Shown here piece by piece: positions 1 through 13,308 of a stretch of DNA of 64,000 bases. Made by a program: the position numbers and the translations under genes. Origin of the DNA: Ctenosaura bakeri (taxonomy: Eukaryota > Chordata > Lepidosauria > Squamata > Iguanidae); assembly GCA_948474755.1 (NCBI GenBank), contig CAOLHI010000486.1, positions 1 through 64,000 of the forward strand. Direction: 5' to 3'. The notes under the pieces were generated by a model. The model did not search any database and was not told the origin of the DNA. It worked only from the letters and a program-made list of their open reading frames with translations. Every line of letters begins with the position of its first letter. Within the stretch, counting starts at the first letter, position 1.

Positions 1-1144
1 ATTTCCCACACCGTTTATAAATGTGAGAATTGTACTTGTATTTAGAAAATCTTAAATAGGAATGGTGGTGGACAAGACTGAAAGCACAGCTGAATCTTTT
101 CTATAATTTTGTCCAATTCGGATCTTCAGGCCAGCTCTAAGCCTGTAACTTCAAAGTCACAATTCTTTCTTAACACAACAGATAAAAAGAAGCACACCAA
201 GCTTTCAGAAAATCATTTCACAAGTAATCTGAAGGGAGAAACAAACAGTTAAAGGATTTCCACAGGGCTGACAAGGTTGTGGAAAAGGATATTGTCAAAC
301 TGATATTTTGAAGATAAATGTCTTTCCTTTCCTTGCCCTTTTAATCTCACTCTAATCTCCTAAAACCAGGATATCTGCAACCAGTTACTGCAGATACAGT
401 AGTCTCTGATGTCTCAAGGTCAAACAAATCATAAGCAGCTGAATTTATTCTACATGTGCACCTGGACATCTCTATATAGCAGATTCTCCAGGGGAAAAAC
501 AAGAAAATACCAAGAATCAGTCTCTAGAATCCTAAATGCTACAGATGGGCTATTAACAAGCTACATTTTGGGAACAACCCACTAATTATAGGCAGAGAGA
601 AATAAAGCTGCAGACCTTGCAATGGTTAGCATTATCTTATTATTTCCTTCCTAATACATATACAAGCAAGCCCTCTGTTATTTGTAAAATGAAATTGTAC
701 ACTAAAAATCTGAAGTTTTGTGTGTGTGTTCATGCAGAAATCTACCTCCCAATTTTGACAGCATTTTGCTAACTCGTAGTAGGAAACTTAGAAAAGGGTC
801 CTCTAAAACAAATCTCATGCAAAATAAACCAACTACATGGACTATATAGCCTGCACATCCTTTTCCATAGGGATACCACAAATCCTCTTAATAGCACCTT
901 TGAATCTGTTGGGGGGAAAAACCCTTAAAGCTCTCATAAAAAGTAAATGCCTGACCAAATGGAATGCAAGCACGTGAAACAGGAAATGAGGCCTGTTGGG
1001 TACACAACTGACATGCCCTAAATTACATGCTAGCATATCCAATTTGAAAAAGAGCACTTTTTGGAACGACCACAACTGGACTGATGACATTATGTGTTAT
1101 GTAAGTTGCTGTCATATTGCTTATATCTATCCCAGTACCAATCC

Positions 1145-1262
1145 TCTAAGATAGGGTTGGGAAACATGTAGCTCTCCAGAAACTGCTGGACATCAGTCTT
1201 AGCATAACCAGTGGTGAGTGATGATGGGAGCTGCATTCTAACAATATCCTGAATGTCATACA
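1145..1262. repeat. Short palindromic interspersed repeat (GGGAGCTG / CAGCTCCC type), copy 1
   Basis: The blocks GGGTTGGGAAACATGTAGCT, CTCCAGAAACTGCTGGACAT and GTGATGATGGGAGCTGCATT define the family: a terminal phrase about a 'CTCCAGA' box, a 'TGCTGGACT' box, and a self-complementary core ending in GATGGGAG-TG. Decayed copies of the same blocks recur about ten times in the window. The parent element is unknown to me. Confidence 0.5.
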
Positions 1263-1479
1263 TTTTCAATCACTATAGTAAGGCCTGATGTGGACATGCA
1301 GTAGGGTGGGGTAAAAGAATGGAGTGTGACACAATGGATAAGCATGTTTTACAAAACTCGCCTCTGGTAAAAACTCCCTGGGAAAAGAAAACCAGGGCTT
1401 TATTTATGGTAGATTATTTGGAAGTGTTATGGCTCAACTTATTATAAAGAGTTCGACTGCACTTAAAGCCCCAGTCTAT

Positions 1480-1657
1480 ATCTATTGCAAATGAATGTTT
1501 TAATTTGTTTTAATAAGGTTAATAGTTTAATTCTATTTTAATGTTGACTTTCTAGATGTTTTAATGACAATATAATCATTTTAATTTATAAGCTTCCTTG
1601 AGCCCCAATCTTTGGGAAAAGTGGGATATAAAATACATCATCATCATCATCATCATC
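1480..1657 (+). mobile_element. L2-type LINE 3' end with CAT tail
   Basis: An AT-rich 3' UTR is followed by AGCTTCCTTGAGCCCCAATC and GGGAAAAGTGGGATATAAAA, and then a (CAT)n tail at 1635-1656. The 'Cys-rich' looking box (GCCTTGAGCCC...GGGATATAAA) is the recurrent 3' terminus of L2-like LINEs in squamates. Only the terminus is present. Confidence 0.6.
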
Positions 1658-2335
1658 TAGATATGACTATAACAAATGCATGTGAAACAGCCATATCTCT
1701 GACTATCCAGATTCACACACTCAGATTTGGGAAAAGTCCCAGATTTAGGGTGGAAGGTAGAGTATAAATAAACCAACATAATGCAACAGAAACACAGGGT
1801 TGTTGTTTTTTTCCCAACTACCACAGCTGACAAAGAAATATGCCAAGCAAAATTCACAGGATATTTAAAAATTAGACTTTAGCACAATTAGATATTATTG
1901 CATTTTATTTCTGTAAAGCTGTAAAGAGTCTGTCAGCAATTTCTATCAGCATTAAATCATGCAAGACTACTCCACCATGAAAACAGAACTGAAATTTCCA
2001 GCATAGTAGTCCTGAGTTATACCTAATTAACTTAATAGTTTTCAAATGGAATTAGTATCACATCCATTAGGCAGATATTATTTGGAAGGTCATACCTGAG
2101 GTAGCACACAATATCAGAAGTTAATTTTAAAGCAAAAATTGTCAACTATTCAATAGCAGGAATATGTTTAACTATGCATGCCACTTTGACTGGCATTTCT
2201 TCCAGTTATGCACACACCTCGTGATGTAACAAGTGCATCTCCTTCCAATACAATTGTTGCAAGGAACTAATCTTCACTTTAAAATGTGAAAAATATTCTT
2301 AGCTTATATAGTATACATCGTTCTAGGACTGAGAA

Positions 2336-2402
2336 CTGACCTGTCTCTGCCTACTCAGAAATAGGCCCCATTGAATTTAATAGTGTGTATTTCCAAGTAA
2401 GT
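2336..2402. repeat. AGTCCCATTGAA-type interspersed repeat, copy 1
   Basis: The block CTACTCAGAAATAGGCCCCA, TTGAATTTAATAGTGTGTAT, TTCCAAGTAAGT has a hairpin-forming centre in less decayed copies. Related pieces lie at 34425-34460, 36225-36310 and 61860-61915. The family is not known to me. Confidence 0.45.
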
Positions 2403-4231
2403 AGAGAGCACCAACCTGAAATTTAGAACATGGCAACCTCTGCTTCTGATGAGACAAAGAGAAACCACTCTCATAATCTAATTACAGCAACCTTCATTTC
2501 TGAATAAAATATTGTATAATAACCTGTACTGTAGCCTCAAACAGCATTTTTACAAAAGATGATGGGGAACTTCCAGCATGAAGGCCTAATCCAGCCAAGA
2601 GAGGCTCCTTGTTGGACTCTTGGATTGGGCATCTCTCTTACTAATCTCCTGGTGCCTTGGAGATTAGCAAGGTGAGAAATCCTCACTTGAACAAGTGATC
2701 AGAGGTAACAGAAGGATTTCTCCTCTCCTTCCCAATGGGAGGCCAAGTGGCTTGCTAAGAGGAATCCCCACTATTTTCTCCCTTAAGAAATAACAGCAAG
2801 GATCCCATGAGTTCACACTGTATATGCAATTAATAGATTGTAAAACTGCCTTTTGCTGAATCTGTGCTTTCAAGAGATGGCAGAATTTTTATACTGGAGT
2901 TCACTTGGCTCTACTTCTGCCTGTCCTCTGTAGGAAGTAAAAAGATAAACTGCCAATCAGTATTTCCCAAGGTTACCTGACCTCTGACTTTGGAACTCAG
3001 CCAGCTTCTAGAAGAGCTGAATGGGTTTCTGCACAGAAAAGGTGAAGAAGATGAACTGATCCCACACATACACTCCCAGGAGCTGGCTGAGTGCATAGGT
3101 TGCAAATCAGGTTGGAAGGGCTGGTTCAGAGTGCTTTGCTTCTCCTCTGACTTTTTCAAGGCTCAATGGTTTCCGGGCAGGCAAAAGGTGGAGTGAAGTC
3201 AGATCACACTTCTGACTTCCTGAAGTCATTTCACCGGTGGAGAAATCAGAGGGGGAATCCAACATCAGCACCATCCCAAATCTCAAAAGCAGTTGCATCA
3301 CTGGCTGGAATATGCAGTTTTAAGAGACATTTTGCTTAGTTTAAAAAATCCAAATCATGAGAAAGCTGATGCTAGTTGACATGAAAGGTAACAGATAGTC
3401 CAAGCTTTTTTAGAACTCCAGGCCCATATCAAGCATATCAGCTGCTTCTCCCCCTCACCAAAATACTCCACATTGATTCCATTGCCACTTTGACCACATT
3501 TTTCATCAGCATTTCAAAAATCAAAGAAATATCTTTTTAAGAACATTCACACTCCTCTTTCTACTAGTGTGAAGTGTTTGTGTTAGAAGTTCAATGTGAT
3601 GTCAAACAACCACCACAACCAATATGGGAATGGAAATCTTTGGTCTTTTCTAAAGGTTTAGCATACAATTCCTGCATCCCTTTATCATTGGCTACGCTGG
3701 CTGAGGCCAAAAGGAGTTGCCACTCATCTGAAAAGCCAGAGGTTCCCTTCTCCTGCCACATAATCTTCATGATACTGCAAGAATACATGAAACAGTTGTG
3801 TCGGAAAGCATCAGCACAACACAGCAGTTAGTCTCGTCCCCAGTGGGAGAAAACCTCTTCTTGATTCTATGTAAAGGTTCTGCCAAACACAACAAGTTGT
3901 CACTCAATAAAAAAAAATCTTGTGTTTCAAGGAGAGAGAGATCTTCTTTTAGATACAATCTTGTAATGAGATCTGCCTCATATATTATAACGATAAATCT
4001 AGATACATTTCTCTGTTCTGGAAGCTCAAGAATTTTGGCACTGGTGCTGCCTTGTTGCATTTGGCAGAATGTCATAGATGGAAACATGTCACCTGTCTCC
4101 TTACATTTGACAAATCAAAAAACAGCCATGTCCTTCACCACAGAGAGAGAGAGAGAGTGTCTGTGAGCACAGTTTTCCTCTCCACTCACACAACTCTCAA
4201 ATTTTATTCTCCACTCACACAAGCCCTCACA

Positions 4232-4460
4232 AGAGCCAGTGAGATATAGTGGTTTGAACACTGGACTGAAGACTGGGGTTCGAGTCCATAGAAACATTCT
4301 GTTACCTTGGGCAAATCACATTCTCTCATCAAACCCCCTCTGAAGAAATCTTGCTAAGAAAACCCCATGATAGTTTTGCCTTAGGGCTGCCATAAGCTGT
4401 AAATGACCTGAAGAAACACAACAGCAGCAGCAGCAGCACCAACAACAGCAACAACAACTG
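4232..4460 (+). mobile_element. tRNA-derived SINE with LINE-like tail and (CAG)n
   Basis: The polymerase III box B, GGTTCGAGTCC at 4278-4288, is intact. It is followed by CTTGGGCAAATCACA, then the tail phrases AGAAAACCCCATGAT, GCTGCCATAAG and TGACCTGAAG, and a CAG/CAA-rich end. The same tail occurs in the 5S-derived SINEs of this window. Confidence 0.75.
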
Positions 4461-4782
4461 ATCTCAGTATGAAGTGAATTTGATCATCTTTCAGCATGTT
4501 TCGAAAGGCAAAACAGTGAAGCAGACAATGACAAGCAAACAGAAGAGATATAACATCCTGCCCAATTTCTAGAAACACTCCTTGTTTCCCAGAGAGCCCT
4601 CTTTTTTTTCCTTAGGAGTTTGCTGTGGTTTGAGAGTTGCTGGGGTTGGAGAGTCTGAGAAATTAAAAGAAGAAGAAAGAGTCTACATCCAGAAAAACAA
4701 ACAGGGATGTTTTCCCACACACTTGCACCACCAGCCATGAAGTTTGCAGCAGTGCCACCAATAGTCCAGGCCCCAAATCAGC

Positions 4783-4866
4783 CTTCCCCAAGCCAGCATT
4801 TTTCAGATCTGTTGGGACTACAGCTTCCACAATCATCAGTTAGCATGCCCTAGCTGGAAAAAGCTG
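4783..4866. repeat. Short palindromic interspersed repeat, copy 2
   Basis: Blocks: GTTGGGACTACAGCTTCCAC, AATCATCAGTTAGCATGCCC, CTAGCTGGAAAAAGCTG. It matches the reversed core of copy 1. Confidence 0.45.
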
Positions 4867-5091
4867 TGTTAAGAGAGAAACCAGGAAGAAGTAGACTGCT
4901 GCCAGTAAATGGGCCAGATCCAAAAGCAGCAGCTGAATACTGGGACTCCATGCTACTGGGCCCGTTCATCAGCCATAGACAGAGAACAAAGAGTGCTCTT
5001 CAGGCTTGCAATCTTCTACCCATTCATTCCTACATTCTCTCTCCCAGACACACACTCATCACTGCCCATTACTAATGATCATTAAAAAATA

Positions 5092-5092
5092 A

Positions 5093-5140
<48 letters not shown>
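5092..5140. repeat. (AAT)n microsatellite
   Basis: About 16 AAT units in a row follow an A-rich lead. It may be the tail of a LINE or SINE that is no longer recognisable. Confidence 0.95.
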
Positions 5141-8100
5141 TCAAAATCCACATAACCTTGGCTTCTAAAGATTCCTGGCAAGCAAGTTCTATAAAAACCA
5201 GTTCTTGAATTGGTAATTAGGGGGTTCTAACATTTTGCACTGACCCTTTCAGTTTTTAAGAGGCTACAGATGACTAATATGAGACAGGATGAAGTCAAAC
5301 AGTTGAAGATTTCATTTCAAACCATTCCCCATGTAATTTACAGGTGCCCCATATGTTTCAGGTCCACAATTTCAACCAGCCTACCTTGTACAGCTACTGG
5401 TGAGGATTTGTGGGTGTTCCAGAACATCTGCAGGGCCTCAAGTTTCCTATTCTTTGGACATTTCCTGCTTTTACCAGTTCCAGTTTTGGAGGACTAGCTA
5501 AATACTTTGCTTTTACTCAGGACAAAAATGAGAGATACCAGCCAAATACAAGTTCAGAAAAGCAACTTTGATAGAGTTAATACCCTACAGAGCAAACATA
5601 ATGTGTAAAATATGAATATGTATAAATATAAATTCAAAACAAAAAGAAAGCAAACATAGTCTTAAAAAAACAAGGGAGATTTTCTGCCCAGGTCACTTGC
5701 AAATACATTCACTCTGGATTTTACTTGTATCTTAGTGCCAACTTGAACTGCTATGCTTAAAACTAAAAGATTCTCTTGTGCAAAAGATGCTGTACCTTCT
5801 TGCAAAAGCCAACAGATGTCTAGGTCCTGTTACAAAAAAAATAAGCCCAGAGGTCATTGCCTCCTGATCTTTCCAGAAAAAAAACAAAAATAAAGGGGAA
5901 GGAACCAGGCCATTAAAGGTTGACCGCTGTTAATGACTTACAGAGAGGGCATTAGGAGGTTTCATTTAGCCACACAAGACCTTACTTCAAAGGAGTTTAG
6001 TTTCCTAATATGGAGGTAAATCACTGATTTAAATGTAACTTCCTTCCATAAAGATAAGACATAGTCCTGTTCCTTTCAATATCAGTGTATTGCAGCAGAT
6101 TAAGCACTGGCCACTGCAGTTCCAAATATCAGAAGCAGGAGAAGAACAGATAAAAAGTCACCCAACTGACCATGGCCTGGATGTCAAACTGCTTCATGCC
6201 TTGGATTTTTGTTTTTTAAGGCTGAAGACTACCACATTACAATACACAATGTATTTCAACAACACAATACAGTAATACTATAATACATGCATTTCACCAT
6301 ATTACCCAGTTTCCAAAGAACTATAGTAAGCATCAATGACAACTTCTAGCTACTTTCTTTTTAATCCAGAATCATCTACTCTATAGTATAGTAGAACATG
6401 ACTGCAGTTTCCAGTTCTGTTCCACATCATGGGAGGAAGAGTTCCTGACATGGAACTCAATGATACTTCTCCCAAAACGTAGGAGGCAGGACATTAAATT
6501 AGGCTAGCACTGAAAGCTTTTCTGAATTTGGGCACTGATAGTTTAGTCAAATAATCTACATATACAAATGTGCACACAAAAGGGGATATTTGGGAACCAG
6601 ACTTAGAAGGTATTGTAATTCTATGTCCCAAAGTCTTTGTTTAAGCTTTCAACATCCATTAAACTACTAGGTGTAAATCCATCAATCTGTAGTTTCTTGA
6701 CCTTCTTTACTTTGACTGAAAAACATCTATCACATTCAGTGAAACCAGTCCTATATGCCTGATTTCCAAAGGAATTCCATCAATACATCCAAATGTTTCT
6801 TCATCTGAAATCAATCATTACTATATATCTTTTGATGTATGTATGTTCAAAAGGTGTCTCCCCTAGACATTGTTCATTGACTCCCACCCAGATAATAGGA
6901 AAGGCAGGTACTTTTATACCTAAGATATATATTCTCACACAGAAACTGACTAAAAACTGCAGAGTAATGGTAAAATGTTGAAGTGCAGGTATTTATTATA
7001 ATAGTTTCCACAATGATGTACCCAAGAAGATTTCAAAAATTCAGGCAACTCTGTTGATCCACATCAACACACTGCTTCTACCACAGTTCACCTTCATCAA
7101 AAATGTATCCTTTGTAAAGCTAGTGATTATTTATTTTCCATTCAAGATCCAGAGCACCTCAAAACACAGGACACCTCACAAGGATATATAGTCACTATCC
7201 TCTACCAGATACCTCAAGAATTATAGTTAAGCTTAGAGGGAGATAATGTCTTTCTCCCTCCTAATTGAGAAGTGCCAATGTCCCAACCCTGCAAGCTCTG
7301 GCTCCACTACAACATTGAGTAGAATACTGAAAGAACACCAAGTTCAATGCAAAGATTTCTGTAAAGCAACACTACCACCACAACACTGATCATTTCTAAG
7401 CCAACAAGCAGAAAATATGCAACATGTCTAGTGTATACCTATGAAATAGTCTCTTTTCTGTGTTTTTCAAAGAGGAGTGTGTTAGTGCCAGTATGGGCCA
7501 AGAGAGTCCCTGAACAGGAATGTTTGATTTTTGGGGGGAAAAACTGAGCCTTTTTTGCCCAGGAAAAAGGATGAAAATGCTTAAGACTAGCAAGCAAATG
7601 TTTTGCTCTCTTTCAAGGCTATGCAAAGCACCCTTTCAGCCCATAGTCATGGCACTGTTGCTGACTGATTGCAAACTGAAGGGAAAATGAAACCGTTCAA
7701 TAAATGAAGTCTTTTAAATATCAGTCAATGTGCCCTTTCTCACCCCAGAGAAGAGGAACAAGGGTCTTGCCAAGAAATGTCATTAACACGGCTCATGAAA
7801 TTTCAGAGTCTAAAGGAAATGAGAGCCAGCAACAATAACACTTGCATGGAAAGTAAATGCCATTCTAATAATTATGGAGCTGGGGCATAATTTTTCCTTT
7901 AAATAATAATATGAGATGTTTGGTGTCTATATACCTAACATACCTTTCCAGAGGTTTACATAAGCCACTTGAAACAAAGAGCCAGTTATTGTCCTTACTT
8001 CTTGTAGCTGATGAAAGCATATTACATTTAATCTACTAAGCAGAGCTTAGCAGGGAAACGAGAAAAAAAAAAACCAAAACAGACAGTGGGTTACCATATA

Positions 8101-8854
8101 CCAAGAAAACTATTTGAGGGAGATTATAAACCTGGTTGCCAGGGTGGTCTTCACTCTGAGTTCTATACCTCACTGAGAATGTATTTCAGGTGGCAATACT
8201 GGGAAAACAGGCCTCTCTCTCCTTTTGGGTGCTTTAATGCAATAGGATTTTTTTTGCCACTGAAAATATTTCATCATTGTTTTCATAAGGCTGGTTAAGA
8301 TAATTCCATTTTTATTTTGCACCAGCAAACAGTCCTGACCATCCCTAGATATACAGTAATGTAGACCCCCCCCAAAAAAAAAAATTTATAAAGAGGGCCA
8401 TTACAGATATAAGGCACACAACCTTCTTCTGTGAGAAAAACACTAGGTTCACACAGCTAAAAGGAAGCCATATGAATTCTCCATAACTGAGGAAACTAAA
8501 GGTTTGCCATGATGTCACCCTGAGAGGAGAAGAGAACTGCTGGCCATGAGACTTTCATCTCTAGCTATGTCACTCAGCTAATCTCTCCTACAAACTACAA
8601 AGCAGGGAAGTTTAGCTGTCTGAGAGAGATAAGAGCAGCAATAAAAGCCTGCAAGCCAGCAACTCCTTTTCCCCTCTCACTATGACATAAAAGCAAGTCC
8701 CTCTAGCATTCTTCAGCTGTCAGATGTCATAACAAAGTCCCATAAGATTCAACAAGGACAGCTCAGTTCTTTTTCTCATAGTGAATCCAATATACATACA
8801 TACATACATTCATATATATATAAAACAGGTATGAGCATTTTTCCCCATTTGTTA

Positions 8855-8955
8855 TTTGTGAACTGCAACTCCCATAACTGTTCACCATTGGTTACAATAC
8901 CTATGGCTGAGAAGAACTGCAGGTGAAAAACATCTGGAAGGCTACAGTTGTCCAC
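8855..8955. repeat. Short palindromic interspersed repeat, copy 3
   Basis: Blocks: GTGAACTGCAACTCCCATAA, CACCATTGGTTACAATACCT, CATCTGGAAGGCTACAG. The first block is the inverse of the GGGAGTTG core. Confidence 0.5.
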
Positions 8956-9459
8956 CCAGATACAAAACCTTTCCAAAATCCTTCTCCTTCAAGGAACAGT
9001 CCAAAATAGAGTAATCTCCTTGACTTCACTTCATTAATCCAAAGATTTTATTTCAATGATGTGATTATAATATCATTTTAATGATATTTTAAATAATGAA
9101 TTCTGCAGTTTACAACCAAAGACATGCCCCTTTTGCACCTTCCCAAATACTACCTCTGTATAGACATACAGACACATCTACATGTACATAGATAGTACTC
9201 TTTTCCATGGTAACATATTCATGGAATATTCACTCAAAACACCGTTCACGTGCTGAGTGAACAGTGGTTATTACTATAGCCTGGGGTTTGCACACACCCC
9301 AGCATTGGCTTGGCTGCAGACATACAAAAAACAGCAAAGAGAGTTTCCAATGCAGAATGTAAAAACATGTTCTACAGAAAAAAGTCTGCACTATCATTTA
9401 TTTTACAGATGGACTCTCCCTGTAACTCCTGCTTATGGAATATGAGAGGCCAGAGCTTG

Positions 9460-9720
9460 AAAACATAAGTGTTAGTGTTAATGCATTAACATAAAGAAAA
9501 TTGATTTAAAGAAAATTTAACATTAAAATGTTAAGAAAAATTGGTAAAATTAATTTGATCATTAATCAGTTAAACTGTTGAACTAAAGATCATTTAAAAT
9601 GGTCAGTCATTACTAAAGTTAGTGAGAAAAAAATTCTGATGATTAACCATCAAAACAATTTGAAAACTATTGGAAAAAATAACACATTGGGGGGTTTAAA
9701 AATAGTTTTTAATGAATAAT
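9460..9720. repeat. AT-rich tract with many TTAA and ATTAAT steps
   Basis: The tract contains repeated short inverted motifs such as GTTAATGCATTAAC (9477-9490) and ACATTAAAATGTTAA. No coding or element signature is visible. It lies about 250 bp from the donor of the calf-1 exon. Confidence 0.6.
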
Positions 9721-9975
9721 TTCCAAGTTTTGTGTGACAAGAGATTCTACACATGTACCAAAGTACATGGGAAGAGATCCTCCATGTAAGAGGGGTCTTC
9801 AACACAAATTTTCAGCTCATAAAATAACTTCAATCAAAGTAAGTCAGGGGATCAAGCTCTCTTGGTTATTCCTTGAAACACAAGAGAATGCTTAAAATTC
9901 CACTCAGTGACTTCAGTACTTCAGATTAACAAAAATATGCCTTTGTCTTGCTTCAGATGAGCTGGCTGTTCCTAC

Positions 9976-10126
9976 CTTTTGCCACATTTTGATGAAGAAG
10001 AGTTCCCTGGAGAAGTTGAAAGCTATATTGGTATCATAAGCATCGTCCCCAATATTGGAGATGGAGATGTTCAGAGAAATGTTCTTCACTGCTCCCAAAG
10101 CCAGATAGGGAGCTCTGTCATCAACA
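9976..10126 (-). CDS. ITGA9: ITGA9 internal coding exon, calf-1 domain
   Basis: The exon has 151 bp: one base completing the split Arg codon, then 50 codons from VDDRAPYLALGAVKNISLN to SRELFFIKMWQK. The beta-sandwich pattern and the motifs LGAVKNIS, ISNIGDDAYD and SRELFF are those of the calf-1 domain of integrin alpha-9, part of the extracellular stalk. There are three N-glycosylation sequons: two NIS and one NFS. The acceptor is CATTTCTGTTGGCAG and the donor is AAAAG/GTAGGA; the exon ends in phase 0. A simple ORF reading runs past the donor into intron and must not be taken as the protein end. The start of the exon differs most from the mammalian proteins (VDDRAP), while the core is very conserved. 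The next exon, expected to start with Glu-rich calf-1 sequence, is not found in the 9,975 bp that follow, so the intron continues off the window. Confidence 0.96.
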
Positions 10127-11263
10127 CTGCCAACAGAAATGAAAATCAGTTAATAATTTGCTAGTTTCCATCTTCTCTTCATTCACAGCAGAGAAATCGG
10201 AGGGCTCATTTACAAAATATGAGTCAAAAAAGCTCATCTACAAACTGAAACAAAAGAATTATGTCTCTGGCTCTTCCTATAGTCTACCAGTGTTACTTAG
10301 GACTACTCTGCAAATCAAACACCATATTCATCCAACTTCAGCAGTGCATGTTAGTATTATTTTTCTGCTGAAAAGAGTGAGAGAAAATGAAGATAACCCA
10401 AGCCATACCACATGGAACTGATTCAAGGAAAACAGGTGGGTAAATAAGCAATAAACAAAATCACAGAAGCCTTTGTACACATAGGAAGAGCCATGACGGA
10501 TTACATCAAAGGACTACCTATGTCTACATTCTGTACACATAACAGTCAACTAGTTGTTCATGGGAAACCCACAGAGACATGAGTAGAACAGTGTCTTCCC
10601 ACTCATGTACCCCAGCAACTAATTTACAGAAACCTATCGTCTATGGTACTGCAAGGATATATATATGTATGTATAACCATAATGATTCATACTCCAATAG
10701 CCCAATCCCACCAACACCAAGGAATTCTAATCTTCTTGTGAAATTGTCAGATTGACAGACATAATCTCTTCTCAAGGTAGCAAACTCCATATGCATAGTG
10801 CACAACAGTACTTCCTTTTATCTGTCCCAAATCTTCCACACCTAAATTCTCTTTCCCATAAGCATCCTCTTCCCATAGGACTGGATCAGTCATAAGGGCA
10901 CACTGTGGAGGTCGGTAACCATCACGGAATCTTTAAAAGCAAAGAGAGAAACTGGACATGCAAAAGAATCTTAGCAGACTTGCAGGTAACAAATGGCACA
11001 TGCAGCATATATTCAGTTCTGCACTATAATGCTGAGATAGGTGTCGTTTTTGACCTGGAAATATGACATACCAATAAGCCTAATCTGGCTAACCACCTGA
11101 ACTTTGTGTAGACCAACAGAACAGTTCTCATCTTCTTTATCCAACCCCCAGGTTTCCAACTCAACTGAACAGATTCAGGGTGTATCACTTTCTCATTCTA
11201 CCTATGGACTAAGTTTTTGGCTGTGACTCACAGCTTGATTCCCAGTGCTATCATTCTTTCTTT

Positions 11264-11560
11264 CTTTCATTCCTTTCTTCATATTAAGTATTTATATACA
11301 TAGCCTTTTAGGGCAAAAAAATTTATGAAGGCAGCTTACATTAAAAACCTGTAAGAGTATACACTATTATGCTTTAATAAAAACAATGTAAAATAGCCAG
11401 TAATATGCTATTACAAAATTAAAAAACATTTTCAAATTTGTAGTAATATAACTCCTTTAAGAGACAGAAACTCCAAATAAAAGGCTTTTCAGAGTCTGTT
11501 TTAAAGGTGGCATTAAAAAGCCATGCACAGATTATGCTGGAAGGAATTACTGAACTGTGG
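11264..11560 (-). mobile_element. L2-type LINE 3' fragment, degraded
   Basis: The plus strand reads TTATATACATAGCC, AGGCAGCTTACATTAAAAA, then an AT-rich stretch and AAAGGCTTTTCAGAGTCTG, which resembles the first part of the 44.9- and 53.3-kb pieces. A CTTT-rich run at 11250-11280 sits at its tail side. Confidence 0.45.
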
Positions 11561-13139
11561 GGACATCCCTGAGAAAGGCTTGTCTCTTATGTCAGTCAGT
11601 TTGATAGATCTTAGGGCAGGCCTATGAATGCTACCTGTGTTCTTTCATGTCACTTTGCTTGCATCCTTTTGAACACCACTAGCTGTTGCAACAACTGATG
11701 TGCCAGAAATGTCACTATCTTAGTATGCTGGAATAAAACAGCAGAGTGTTTTGTTACCTTAAAGCAGAGTGGGGCAAACTGTCATCCCTCCCGGTATTAA
11801 AGCCTTCAAGGCTGACAAATTTATTGTGGTATATGCTTTTAACAAGAGTCTACTATATGATGCCTCACATGGCAGATGTATAGGCACTTGACTGTGGATC
11901 TGTGTGGGGTGGATAGGTTCTAAATTGTTGAATTAATGAAAAGTAAATTTTTAAAAATGGAGCATGAAACAATTCAATTCAGTTCAATTGAAATTTGGCC
12001 ACACACAATTGTACTGGCTGAAGCAAACTTCCATGCCCCACAACAGTCCCTCCAGTCCCTTGTACATAGTGATCCCTGAACAAAGGGTGAGAGAGATTCT
12101 TCCATTCCTGTGGCCCATGGAAAGTAGATCCTAGACGCAAGTATACGTAGGCAAAATAAGTACAGTGGCCACTCACAACAGCAGTAACTGGTAAAGATAC
12201 AGTTGATCTTAGCTTATTAATATTTATAGCACGGCAGAAATGCACAGAATCAAACTTCATGGTTAGTTCTCATTCATTTATTTCATGCTACAATCTCCTT
12301 CTGAACTTTGTCTACTGGGGGATAGCAGGCAAGGAATTTCAGCTCCTGATAGTGGATAAAATCCTCCAAGTTTTCTCACCTCAGACTTCTTTTTCTCCTG
12401 CTGCTTCTGCAAAAACTGTGTCTCAACCTAACTCCAAATTCAGCCAAAATATCTATTTGGGGGTTTTCTCATTCATTCTCATTCTGCAGCACATACAAAA
12501 AAAACCTCTCTTCCTCTGCAAATGGACTTTGCTTCCCCTACTGCTGGGCTCACAGAACCAAATCTATTCACTTGCCCAATTCTACAAGGGATCAGGCTGT
12601 AAGCCGGGCAAAAAATCCAAAACCAAAACAAAACCAAAAATCAAAACCAGCCCCTAGAAGTTCTAACTCACCAGCAGTGCAGGATTTTTATGAGTAAAGC
12701 TACAGCTTTCTAAATGGATAAACAAGACAAAAACAACACAATTTTCTATATTTCAAGTTTTAAATACTGCCTTGGTGATGTTTCAAACCTGACATGGCTT
12801 CAGGATTCAACATATCTTAATCCAGTCCTGCCCACTAGGCTGAAAAATACTATTCTTCACTGGTAACTACTGGGTTTCTTTGATAAAGTCCCTATCTGGA
12901 TCTGATTTCACTCAATTTCTGTTCTGACTGAAGGCCTGAATACATGTTGCTCTTTCAAATATATGGAACCTAATGAAGAGAGAGCTCTTTGGAGAAAAGG
13001 ACTTTGGAGTGGAGAAGCAACACAGGCAGTATCTTCTCAAAAGAAGACTTTTGAGAAATGATTTTTTTTTCTTTTTGGAGAGGAAACAAGCTTTGAATAA
13101 ACTGCTGGACTTTTATTTGTTCTTTAAAAGATTGTGTTT

Positions 13140-13308
13140 TTAAGTGGTCTTAATTTTATGACAATTTATTTGATTTATGACGATTTATTTATTTATTTGC
13201 TTTTTAATTTTTGTATGCTGTGAATTTTTAACTATGTTTGTTTAACCACTGTAAGCTGCCTTCAGCCCTAAACTGGGGGAAATGACGACGACGATGATGA
13301 TGATGATA
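13140..13308 (+). mobile_element. L2-type LINE 3' end with GAC/GAT tail
   Basis: The same terminus recurs here: AT-rich sequence with TTTATTTATTTA, then TGTAAGCTGCCTTCAGCCC and CTGGGGGAAATG, then a (GAC)n(GAT)n tail at about 13285-13307. It differs from the 1.5-kb copy by many substitutions, so both are old. Confidence 0.6.

Larger units (their letters stand above)
1..9975 (-). other. ITGA9: ITGA9 intron, partial (downstream of calf-1 exon)
   Basis: This is the 5' part of an ITGA9 intron, as it follows the GTAGGA donor at 9975. It holds old interspersed repeats, listed separately, and otherwise AT-rich unique sequence. Between about 2.4-4.2 kb, 5.2-8.8 kb and 8.96-9.46 kb I see no gene, RNA or clear mobile element. 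Open frames here are short, overlap on both strands and show no family resemblance. Confidence 0.8.

Noticed and set aside
3767..4166. Overlapping open frames of 106 and 122 codons on opposite strands
   Set aside because: Neither has a recognisable motif or signal of selection. Overlap in both strands suggests chance in a stretch with few TA-rich stops.
4278..4288. tRNA gene suggested by a perfect box B
   Set aside because: No cloverleaf can be drawn around it, and the downstream tail and CAG-rich end mark it as a SINE.
10745..10935. Open frame on the minus strand with the look of coding sequence (DGYRPPQCALMTDPV), upstream of the calf-1 exon
   Set aside because: It matches no integrin alpha-9 segment, the preceding and following exons are already joined in phase without it, and it has no matching splice sites. 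Most likely chance.
12259..12657. 132-codon open frame on the plus strand
   Set aside because: It has no recognisable domain, ends in a low-complexity Lys/Thr/Pro run from A- and C-rich sequence, and lies in the intron of a gene on the other strand.
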